Notes under the pieces: generated by a model
What the model was told of the DNA's origin: nothing
Databases searched by the model: none
What the model saw: only the letters and a program-made list of their open reading frames with translations
DNA from: Streptomyces spiroverticillatus
Lineage (GTDB): Bacteria; Actinomycetota; Actinomycetes; Streptomycetales; Streptomycetaceae
Direction of reading: 5' to 3'
Assembly (NCBI GenBank): GCA_014650415.1
Contig: BMUX01000026.1
Span: forward strand, 22,716-86,715
Length of the DNA: 64,000 nucleotides
Position numbers and translations under genes: made by a program
Shown here: positions 1 through 8,195 of the stretch, in pieces
How the letters are laid out: each line of letters starts with the position of its first letter
Position numbering within the stretch: position 1 is the first letter of the stretch

Positions 1-3000
1 GTCGGTGACGTCGCCGCTGACGACGCTCACCCGTACGCCTCGGGCGGTGAGGTCGTCGATGGCCGCCCGTGCGGTGGCGTCGGGTGCGGAGCGGCCCATG
101 AGGGTGAGTTCGGTGAACCCGCTGCGGGCGAGGATCGCGGCGGTGCTCAGGCCGAGTGCCCCGAGGCCGCCGGTGATCAGGGCCGCACCCCGCTCGGCGC
201 CCGGCGTGTCGTCGGTCCGCCCGTCGTACGGGACCAGCCGGGCGACCCGCACACCGTCGGGGCCGACGGTGAACCGGGGCTCGGGGACGCCCTCGTCGAG
301 GGACCGGGTCAACGCCCCGGCCACGGCGGCGGGTTCCCACCCTTCGAGGAGCCCGACCCGCAGCAGTCGACGCTCGTCCTGCTCCGCCTCCAGCGAGGTG
401 AGCAGGGCCCACAGCGCCTCGCGGACCGGTGCGCCGGTTCCTCCCTCGGCGGGTCCGTCGCCGGTGGCGGCCAGGACGGCGTACGGGACGCTCCGGTCCG
501 CGGTGTGCAGGGTGCCGTTCAGTTCCCGTACCGCGGCAAGCGCGTCCGCCGCGCCGCCGTCGAGGCCGGAGGCGAACCGGGCGTCCAGGATCAGGTCCGC
601 GTCCGGCGTGCGGTGTTCTCCGTCCGCCCAGGTCGCCACCTCGTGTCCGTACGCCGCCAGGGCGTCCCGCACTGCCCGGCCGGTGTCGGTGGCGGCTCCC
701 AGCAGGGTGATCCGGCGGCGTGGCACGGGGCCGGTGCCCGAGGCGGTGGCCGGTTTCTGTGCCGTCCAGGCGAGTTCGTACGTGTGGGGGGTGCCCTCGC
801 GCAGCGAACGCTGGAGCAGTGCGCGGGGGGCGCGGCGGAAGCGGAAGTCGTCCACGGCGAGCACCGTGGCTCCGCTGCCGTCGAACATGTGCAGGTCGGC
901 CGACTTCACCTGGAGGAGTCCCTCGCCGGTCCCTTCCTCGCGCAGGGCGCGGACGTGGCCCCAGAGGTCCTGGCCGGGGACGGGACGCCGCCGGAAGGAC
1001 AGCCGGGCGATGGCGAAGGGGATGGCCAGCCCGTCCTCCTCGGAGACGGGGTCCCCCGTGACGGCGAACGCGACGGCGCTCTGCAGGCAGGAGTCGAGCA
1101 GCCCGGGGTGGATCTCGTAGCCGTCCGCGGACTCGTTCATCTCGGCGGGCTCGACGAAACGGACGAGTGCTTCGTCGCCGCGCAGGTACACCTCGCCGAT
1201 CCAGCGGAAGGACGGCCCGAGGTGGTATCCGAGGGAGCGCAGGTGGGCGTAGAACGCCTCTCCGGTCAGGTGCCGGTCGGCGCTGCTCATGAACAGTGCG
1301 GGGTCGGGCGGTGTCCCCCCGCCCCGGATCTGGTCCGTCCGGGGATCCGTGGTCGCCACCCGGGCGGCCAGGTGTTCCTGCCAGCGTCCCCGCCCGCTGT
1401 CGAGGAGGCTGTGGACGGTGACGGCGGTCCGGTGGTCGCGGGTCTCCTCGACGATCTGGAGTTCGTAGTGCTCGCCGTCCCGCAGCACGAGGGCGCGGGG
1501 GAAGTGGAGGTCCTCCAGCACCACGGGGGCGCCGCCGGCGCCCAGGGCGGAGAGCACGGTGGCCGTCTGGGAGGCGCCGGGCACCGAGACCGTGCCGAAG
1601 AGCTTGTGGTCGGTGAGGTGCGCCGGGTAGTCGGAGCTGCGGACGGTGGCCCAGACCCGGCCGTTGAGGGCGGGCGAGCGCAGTGCGGTGCCCCAGGCGG
1701 GGCCCTGGGCCGGGGGCCGGAGGGCGGTGGCGGACGGCGTGGGGCCGGTGGTCCTGGCCCAGTGGCGGGTCCGGGCGAAGGGGTAGTTGGGTGCGTCGGT
1801 CCCGGGGCCGGGCCGGCGTGCGGCGACGCGTTGCCAGTCGATGTCGTGTCCGCCCAGGTACAGGGTCTGCGCGGCAGTGAGGAGGGCGACGCGGTCTCCG
1901 GTTCCCCGGCGGAGCGAGGAGGCGAGTTCGGGGGTACGGGCGAGTCCCGCGCCCTTGACGAGGTTGACCAGTGTGCGGTCGGGCCCGATCTCCAGGCAGA
2001 TGTCGACGTCGAGGGCGCCGAGGGCGGCGGCCCCGTCGTGGAAGCGCACGGGGCGGCGTGCGTGGCGGCGCCAGTAGGCGGCGTCGTACTGGCCGGGCAC
2101 GGCGAGCGCGCCCGTCACGTTGGAGACGAGGGGAAGGTCCGGTTCACGGAATTCCAGCGGGGCGAGGATCGTGTCGAACTCCGCCAGCGCCGGGTCCAGC
2201 AGCCGGGAGTGGAAGGCGTGCGAGACGCTGAGCCTGCGGGCGCGCACGCCCTGTTCCTTGAGTCGTGCGGCGAGGGCGTCGACCGCGTCGGGCGCACCGG
2301 ACACCACGAGGGCTTCCGGGCCGTTGACCGCGGCGATGTCCAGCCCGGTCCCCTCGGTCCAGCGCTGGACGTCCTCCTCGGAGGCCATGACGGCGAGCAT
2401 CGCCCCGCGTTCGGTGGCCTGCATGAGCCGGGCGCGGTGGGCGATCAGTTCGAGCCCGGTGGGCAGATCCATGACGTTGGCCGTCATGGCGGCCGCGATC
2501 TCGCCGACGCTGTGGCCCATCACGACGTCGGGCCGGACGCCCCAGGACTCCCAGAGGGCGACCAGTGACATTTCCAGGGTGACGAGGGCGGGCTGGGTCA
2601 CCCGGGTCTCGTTGACGGCGGTCCGGTCGTCGCCGTAGTGCAGGAGGCCGACGAGGGACTCCCCCAGCAGTGGCGTGAGGATGCGGTCGCAGGTCTCGAA
2701 CGTCTCCCGGAACACGGGCTCCGTCTCGTACAGGTGGCGGCCCATGCCGTAGTACTGGCTGCCCTGGCCGGAGAAGAGGAAGGCGACGCGGGGCGGGCGG
2801 GTGGCGTGCTGTACGGGGCTGTCCAGTTGGGCGGTGAGCTGTTCGGCGGTGGTGCCCAGGAGCGCGCGCCGGTGGGGGAAGTGGAAGCGGCCGGCTCCGG
2901 CGGTGGCGGCGAGGGCGTCGAGGTCGGGTTCGGCTGCGCTCGCCAGGCGGGTCGCCCACGCCTTCGTCAGGCGTTCCAGCCCTTCGTGGTCGGGGGCGGA

Positions 3001-6000
3001 GAGCGGGAGGAGGCGGGTGGCGGGCTTCGCCGGGGCCTCGGCGTCCGCCGTGGGTCCGGCAGGGTGGTCGGCGGGGGCGTCGCTGATCACGAGGTGTGCG
3101 TTCGTGCCCGTGAAGCCGAAGCCGGAGACCCCGGCGATCCTCGGTCCTTCGCCCCGCCGCCAGACGGTGGCGGTGTCGACGACACGTACGTTCATCGCGT
3201 CCCAGTCCACATGCGGATTGGGCTGTGTGAAATGGAGGTTGGCCGGTATCAGGTCGTGCTGGAGGGCGAGCACCGTCTTGAACAGGGCCGCCATGCCGGC
3301 CGCGGACTCGCAGTGGCCGATGTTGCTCTTGACCGATCCGACGTGCAGGGGCCTGCCCGGGCGCCGTCCCGGTCCCAGGGCCCGCCAGGCCGCGCCGAGT
3401 TCGACGGGGTCGCCGAGCGCGGTGCCGGTACCGTGCGCCTCCAGGTAGGAGACCTCGGAGCCGGCGACTCCGGCCTGGGCGAGAGCGGTGTGGAGCATGC
3501 TCTCCTGGGCCTTGCCGCTGGGCACGGTGAGCCCGGAGGAGGCACCGTCCTGGTTCACGGCGCTGCCGCGGATGACGGCGAGCACCCGGTCGCCGTCGCG
3601 ACGGGCGTCGGACAGGCGCTTGAGGACGACGACACCGCAGCCCTCGGAACGCACGAACCCGTTCGCGTCCGCGGCGAAGGTGCGGCAGCGGCCGTCGGGC
3701 GAGAGCATGTGCGCCTGGCTGACCGCGGCCCAGGAGGCCGGGTCGAGCAGGACGTTCACGCCTCCGGCCAGGACGGCGTCGCTCTCGCCCGACCGCAGGG
3801 AGCCCACGGCCAGGTGCAGTGCGACGAGCGAGGAGGAGCAGGCGGTGTCCACCGCGACGGCGGGCCCGTTCAGTCCGAGCGTGTAGGCGATGCGGCCGGC
3901 GGCGGCGTTGAGCGCGGTACCGGTGCTGTAGTAGGCGTCGACCTCGTCGGGTCCGTTCTGTGCCAGCAGCCTCGCGTAGTCCCCGTAACTGATGCCGACG
4001 AAGACGGCTGTCCGGGTGTTGCGCAGCGACGTGGGGTCGATGCCGGCGTTCTCCATCGCGTGCCAGGCGGACTCGAGGAGCAGCCGTTGCTGGGGGTCGA
4101 GGTTCTCGGCCTCGCGGGCCGGTACGGAGAAGAAGCCGGCGTCGAACCGGTCGATGTCGTTGAGGAAGCCGCCCTGGTCGGTGGTGACCGTGCCGGGGCG
4201 GAGGGCTGCGGGGTCCCAGCGGTCGGGGGGCACCGTGGTGACGCCGTCGCGGCCGTCGCGCAGGAGTTCCCACAGGTCCTCGACGGAGTCGGCGCCCGGG
4301 AAGCGTCCGGCCATGCCGACGATGGCGACGGGCTCGCCCCCGGTGTCGGTGTCGGCGGGGGCTTGTTCGGCGGTACGGCTCGGTCGGGGTGCGGCGGTTC
4401 GTACCGGGGCCGGGTTCGGGCGTTCACCAGGGCGCGGGGCGGGTGCGGCGGTGGGCGCGGAGAGCAGGAAGGCGGCCAGTTCGGCGACCGTCGGGTGGTC
4501 GAAGACGTCCGCGACCTGAACGCCGGTGCCGAATGCTGCGGCGAGAGCCGCGGTCAGGTCGACCGCCATGATCGAGTCGAGCCCGAGGTCGAAGAAGCCG
4601 ACGTCCTCGCGCACCGCACTGCTGTCGGCATGGCCGAGCTGGGCGGCGAGCAGGCGGGCCACTTCGGTGCGGGCCGCGGCGGGTTGCTCGCCCGGCGCCA
4701 GGCCGTCGAGGAAGGAGCGCACGGGGGTGTGCTGCGCGGCGGTGGCCGGGTCGTCGCCGAACAGCCCGCGCGGGCGGAGTCCGGACATCACCTCGCGCAG
4801 CCGGGGCAGGTCCAGGGGGCAGGCCACGATCCGGCCGTCCGCACCGGGCGCCCGGTCCGTCAGTGCCGCCCGTCCCTGTGCGGCGTCCAGGGTGCCGACG
4901 CCCATCCGTGCGGAGCGGTGGCGCAGTTCGTCGTCGGCCATGCCGTTTCCGCCCAGGGCCCACGGCCCGTAGGCGATGCTCACTGCGGGGAGGCCGAGGG
5001 TCCTGCGGTGTGCTGCGAGGGCGTCGAGGGCTCCGTTGGCGGCCGAGTAGGCCGCACAGCCCTCGGTGCCCCACAGTGCGGAGACCGAGGACGTCAGGAC
5101 GAAGAAGTCCAGTGGCCAGGTGCGGCTCGCCAGGTGCAGCCACCAGGCGCCGGCGGCCTTGCCGCTCAGTGCCGCCTCGTACTCGCTGACGCCTGTTGCG
5201 GTGAGCGGGGTGCGGTGCAGTGTTCCGGCCGCGTGCAGCACGCCGCGTACGGGTGGCAGGTCGGCCAGTGCTTCGCAGGCGTTCTCCAGTGCCTGCGGGG
5301 TGTCGCAGCCGCCGCCCCGGTAGACGGTGCGGTCGGTGTTCCGGGCGAGGCCGTGCAGCAACTCGCGGTCTGCGGAGGTGAGTTGACTCTCCGGGCGGCG
5401 GCCGATGAGCAGCAGGTTGCGTGCGCCGCGTCGTACGAGGTCGCCGACGAGCTCCCGCCCGACCGCCCCGAGTCCGCCGGTGACGACGTACGTCGCGTCC
5501 TCGCGCACGGTCAGGTCGGCCGCGGGCAGGTCCTCCTCGGTCAGCCGGGCGACCAGGACGGAGCCGTCGCGTATCGCCGCGAGGTCCTCGGTGCCGGCTG
5601 CGGCCAGGGCGCACTGGCCGGTCACGAAGTCCACCAGGGCTCCGGTGTCGTGGTCCCCCGGCTCCGGCGGCAGGTCGACGATCCCGCCCCAGGAGGTGCC
5701 GAGTTCGAGTCCCAGGACGGGGGCGAGCCCGTGCAGCAGGCCGTGGCCGGTGCACCGGGCACGGTCCGCCTCCGAGGTGCGGACGGCGGCGCGGCTGACC
5801 GCGAAGGAGCGGGTGCCGTCCGGGGCGTGCCGGGCGGCGGTGCACACGGCGTCGGTCACTGCCGCGCAGAGCGCCGCGCCGTCGGCGAGCGGGCTGGGGT
5901 GCGGGCCGGGGTCCGGGAGGGCGTCGGCGGGAAGCCCCTCGCTCTTCATGGCCAGAAGGAGGGCTTGTGGTCCGCGGTCCTCGCGGGCCGACCAAAAACG

Positions 6001-8091
6001 TTCCCACTGGGGTACGTCGTCGGGCAGTTCGGCCGTATGCCAGCCGTCGGGCAGTGCGGCCCTCTCCCGGCCGTCCGGCAGTTCGGCCCTTTCCTGGCCG
6101 TCGGCCGGGCCCGGGGGTGCGGGGGTGAGCAGGGTCCCCCGCACCCCTCGGGTGGCCGCTTCGCGTGCGAGGTGCTCCAGGAGTTCCTGGTCGTCGCCCG
6201 CGAGGATGAGGGAAATTCCGGTCGGCGGCGGGGACTGCCGCAGGGAGTGCCACACCGTCCGGTGGGCCGTCGGCAGTGTGCCGGCGGGCACGTCGGTGGT
6301 GACGGGCCGCGTTGCGGACCCCGGTACGGCAGGCTCGGCCGCCGGTGGTGCGGGCAGGGTCTCGGGGGCGTGGCGGACGCGTTGCCAGGGGTAGGCGGGG
6401 AGGTCGACGACGTGCCGGGGCAGCGGGGCGGGCAGCGGTTCGGCGTCCATGGCGGCACCCTCGGACAGGGTCACGTCGGGGCTGGGCCGGCCGGCGGCCA
6501 GGGCCTGGAGGGCGCGGGCGGCCGCCGTGGGGTCGGCGCAGGCGATCCTGGCCCGGAACTCGTGCCGGGGGCGGCCGGCACCTGCGGTGTAGGCGAAGGC
6601 CGCGTACGTGTCGGGGCCGAGGGCCGTGAGGCGGTCGGCGTACCGGCCGGCGAGTGCGCGCAGGGCTTCGGGGGTCTTCGCCGAGACCTCGAACGCCTCG
6701 ACGCCGACGGTGTCCTGGGGGCCGCTGGTGACGGGGGCGGGGGGATCGGGCGGCCCGAGGATGACGTGTGCGTTGGTACCGCTCATCCCGAAGGAGCTGA
6801 CGCCGGCGTACTTTCCGCTGCCGGGGGCCCAGTCGGTGAGTTCGCCGGGCACGGTCATCCTGGTTCCCGACAGGTCGACCCGGGGGTTGAGCGTCCGGAA
6901 GTGGACGACCGGCGGAGCCTGCCGGTGCTTCAGGCACAGGATCGCCTTGAGCAGTCCGGCGACTCCGGCGGCCGCCTCCAGGTGCCCGAAGTTGCTCTTG
7001 ACCGCGCCGACGGCGAGGGGGGCGCCTCCCGCACGGCCGAGCGCGGTCGCCAGGGCCTCCATTTCGATGGGGTCGCCGAGCGCGGTCCCGGTGCCGTGTG
7101 CCTCGACGTAGCCGATGTCCGAGGGCTGCAGGGCGCTGTCGCCGAGCGCCTTCTCGATGAGCGCCACCTGGGCGAGCACGTTGGGGGCGGTGAAGCCGCC
7201 GGAGCGGCCGTCCTGGTTGACGGCGGTGCCGTGGATGACGGCGTGCACCCGGTCGCCGTCGCGCACGGCGTGGTCCAGGCGTTTGAGGACCACCACGCCG
7301 CAGCCCTCGCCGCGGACGAAGCCGTTGGCGCGGGCGTCGAACGCCTTGCACAGGCCGTCGGGGGCCAGCGACCTGGTCTCCTGCACGAGCCGCGTGGACC
7401 GCGGCGACAGGATCAGGTTGGTGCCTGCGGCGAGTGCCACCTCGCAGTCCCCCCGGCGCAGTGCCTGGGCTGCGAGGTGGACGGCGACCAGCGAGGAGGA
7501 GCAGGCCGTGTCGACGGCCATCGTGGGCCCGTTGAGGCCGAGTGCGTGGGCGATGCGGCCGGCGGCGAAGTTGTGGCCGTTGCCGGTCGTCCAGTAGGCG
7601 TCGGGGTCGCCGGTGAGCCAGTCGCGGTAGTCCTGCCACATGATGCCGAGGTACATCCCGGTCTGGGTGCCGGCGAGTCCGCCGGCGGGCAGGCCGGCGT
7701 TTTCCACGGCCTCCCAGGCGACTTCGAGGAGGAGCCGCTGCTGGGGGTCGAGGTGGCGGGCCTCGCGGGGGCTGATGCCGAAGAACCCGGCGTCGAAGCC
7801 GAGTACGTCGTCCAGGAAGCCGCCGCGCCGGGGCAGTTTCTCCCATTCGTCGGCGAACGGCTCCTGGCGGTGGTGGGGCAGGGGGCGGATCAGGTCGCGT
7901 CCGGCCGTCAGCGCTTCCCAGTAGCCGTCGAGGTCGTCGATGCCGCCGGGCAGCCGCAGTCCGACGCCGACCACGGCGATGGGCTGGTTGCCCTCCTGCT
8001 CGTCGATGCGCTGCCGCAGGGTGCGGATCGTGGCGAGCGCACGGGTGAGCGGGGTCGTCCGGCTGTCGTCGGGTACAGGGGTCTCTTTCAT
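1..8091 (-). CDS. Modular type I PKS, two modules visible, 3' end outside window
   Basis: Starts at ATG 8091 behind a GAGGAA ribosome site; 2,697 codons are visible and the frame is still open at base 1. Domain order by approximate residue: KS1 (37-460, DTACSSS, HGTGT and NFGHLEAA motifs intact), no AT, KR1 (to about 1090, TGGLGAVG, catalytic S and Y present, no LDD motif), ACP1 (LGLDS near 1167), KS2 (1252-1665, DTACSSS), AT2 (GHSVG near 1857, HAFHS near 1955, so malonyl-type), DH2 (HxxxGxxxxP near 2158; LLDSCLQ), then the start of KR2 (TGGLGALG) at the window edge. In module 1 the KS passes through a short linker ending in a post-AT-like YPWQR motif, then the KR subdomain, so an AT is genuinely absent. 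It lies 104 bp downstream of the neighbouring PKS gene and probably shares its transcript. Product: two chain-extension steps of the polyketide. Confidence 0.95.
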   Translation of the reverse strand, partial: MKETPVPDDSRTTPLTRALATIRTLRQRIDEQEGNQPIAVVGVGLRLPGGIDDLDGYWEALTAGRDLIRPLPHHRQEPFADEWEKLPRRGGFLDDVLGFDAGFFGISPREARHLDPQQRLLLEVAWEAVENAGLPAGGLAGTQTGMYLGIMWQDYRDWLTGDPDAYWTTGNGHNFAAGRIAHALGLNGPTMAVDTACSSSLVAVHLAAQALRRGDCEVALAAGTNLILSPRSTRLVQETRSLAPDGLCKAFDARANGFVRGEGCGVVVLKRLDHAVRDGDRVHAVIHGTAVNQDGRSGGFTAPNVLAQVALIEKALGDSALQPSDIGYVEAHGTGTALGDPIEMEALATALGRAGGAPLAVGAVKSNFGHLEAAAGVAGLLKAILCLKHRQAPPVVHFRTLNPRVDLSGTRMTVPGELTDWAPGSGKYAGVSSFGMSGTNAHVILGPPDPPAPVTSGPQDTVGVEAFEVSAKTPEALRALAGRYADRLTALGPDTYAAFAYTAGAGRPRHEFRARIACADPTAAARALQALAAGRPSPDVTLSEGAAMDAEPLPAPLPRHVVDLPAYPWQRVRHAPETLPAPPAAEPAVPGSATRPVTTDVPAGTLPTAHRTVWHSLRQSPPPTGISLILAGDDQELLEHLAREAATRGVRGTLLTPAPPGPADGQERAELPDGRERAALPDGWHTAELPDDVPQWERFWSAREDRGPQALLLAMKSEGLPADALPDPGPHPSPLADGAALCAAVTDAVCTAARHAPDGTRSFAVSRAAVRTSEADRARCTGHGLLHGLAPVLGLELGTSWGGIVDLPPEPGDHDTGALVDFVTGQCALAAAGTEDLAAIRDGSVLVARLTEEDLPAADLTVREDATYVVTGGLGAVGRELVGDLVRRGARNLLLIGRRPESQLTSADRELLHGLARNTDRTVYRGGGCDTPQALENACEALADLPPVRGVLHAAGTLHRTPLTATGVSEYEAALSGKAAGAWWLHLASRTWPLDFFVLTSSVSALWGTEGCAAYSAANGALDALAAHRRTLGLPAVSIAYGPWALGGNGMADDELRHRSARMGVGTLDAAQGRAALTDRAPGADGRIVACPLDLPRLREVMSGLRPRGLFGDDPATAAQHTPVRSFLDGLAPGEQPAAARTEVARLLAAQLGHADSSAVREDVGFFDLGLDSIMAVDLTAALAAAFGTGVQVADVFDHPTVAELAAFLLSAPTAAPAPRPGERPNPAPVRTAAPRPSRTAEQAPADTDTGGEPVAIVGMAGRFPGADSVEDLWELLRDGRDGVTTVPPDRWDPAALRPGTVTTDQGGFLNDIDRFDAGFFSVPAREAENLDPQQRLLLESAWHAMENAGIDPTSLRNTRTAVFVGISYGDYARLLAQNGPDEVDAYYSTGTALNAAAGRIAYTLGLNGPAVAVDTACSSSLVALHLAVGSLRSGESDAVLAGGVNVLLDPASWAAVSQAHMLSPDGRCRTFAADANGFVRSEGCGVVVLKRLSDARRDGDRVLAVIRGSAVNQDGASSGLTVPSGKAQESMLHTALAQAGVAGSEVSYLEAHGTGTALGDPVELGAAWRALGPGRRPGRPLHVGSVKSNIGHCESAAGMAALFKTVLALQHDLIPANLHFTQPNPHVDWDAMNVRVVDTATVWRRGEGPRIAGVSGFGFTGTNAHLVISDAPADHPAGPTADAEAPAKPATRLLPLSAPDHEGLERLTKAWATRLASAAEPDLDALAATAGAGRFHFPHRRALLGTTAEQLTAQLDSPVQHATRPPRVAFLFSGQGSQYYGMGRHLYETEPVFRETFETCDRILTPLLGESLVGLLHYGDDRTAVNETRVTQPALVTLEMSLVALWESWGVRPDVVMGHSVGEIAAAMTANVMDLPTGLELIAHRARLMQATERGAMLAVMASEEDVQRWTEGTGLDIAAVNGPEALVVSGAPDAVDALAARLKEQGVRARRLSVSHAFHSRLLDPALAEFDTILAPLEFREPDLPLVSNVTGALAVPGQYDAAYWRRHARRPVRFHDGAAALGALDVDICLEIGPDRTLVNLVKGAGLARTPELASSLRRGTGDRVALLTAAQTLYLGGHDIDWQRVAARRPGPGTDAPNYPFARTRHWARTTGPTPSATALRPPAQGPAWGTALRSPALNGRVWATVRSSDYPAHLTDHKLFGTVSVPGASQTATVLSALGAGGAPVVLEDLHFPRALVLRDGEHYELQIVEETRDHRTAVTVHSLLDSGRGRWQEHLAARVATTDPRTDQIRGGGTPPDPALFMSSADRHLTGEAFYAHLRSLGYHLGPSFRWIGEVYLRGDEALVRFVEPAEMNESADGYEIHPGLLDSCLQSAVAFAVTGDPVSEEDGLAIPFAIARLSFRRRPVPGQDLWGHVRALREEGTGEGLLQVKSADLHMFDGSGATVLAVDDFRFRRAPRALLQRSLREGTPHTYELAWTAQKPATASGTGPVPRRRITLLGAATDTGRAVRDALAAYGHEVATWADGEHRTPDADLILDARFASGLDGGAADALAAVRELNGTLHTADRSVPYAVLAATGDGPAEGGTGAPVREALWALLTSLEAEQDERRLLRVGLLEGWEPAAVAGALTRSLDEGVPEPRFTVGPDGVRVARLVPYDGRTDDTPGAERGAALITGGLGALGLSTAAILARSGFTELTLMGRSAPDATARAAIDDLTARGVRVSVVSGDVTD
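6019..6099. repeat. 27-bp tandem repeat x3 inside PKS linker
   Basis: Three consecutive 27-bp units (6019-6045, 6046-6072, 6073-6099), each starting GTC(G/C)GGCAGT. They are in frame and encode a repeated nine-residue unit containing RAxLPDG. They lie in the structural half of KR1 in the module that lacks an AT. The unit length is a multiple of three, so copy number could change without breaking the frame. Confidence 0.8.
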
Positions 8092-8107
8092 GCGTCGGTA
8101 TTCCTCG

Positions 8108-8121
8108 CTGTCGTACGACAG
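8108..8121. promoter_or_regulatory. Perfect 14-bp palindrome before PKS start
   Basis: CTGTCGTACGACAG is its own reverse complement. It ends 16 bases upstream of the ATG of the left-hand PKS gene. It could be an operator or a small mRNA hairpin next to the ribosome site; the sequence alone does not decide. The 104-bp spacer also holds a 15-bp direct repeat (8144-8158 and 8173-8187). Confidence 0.35.
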
Positions 8122-8195
8122 GACGTCGTGGGGAAGGGGCCGGGGGCCGGGCTGCGGGTCGGCCGGGGTCCGGGGCCGGGCTGCGGGGCGGCCGC

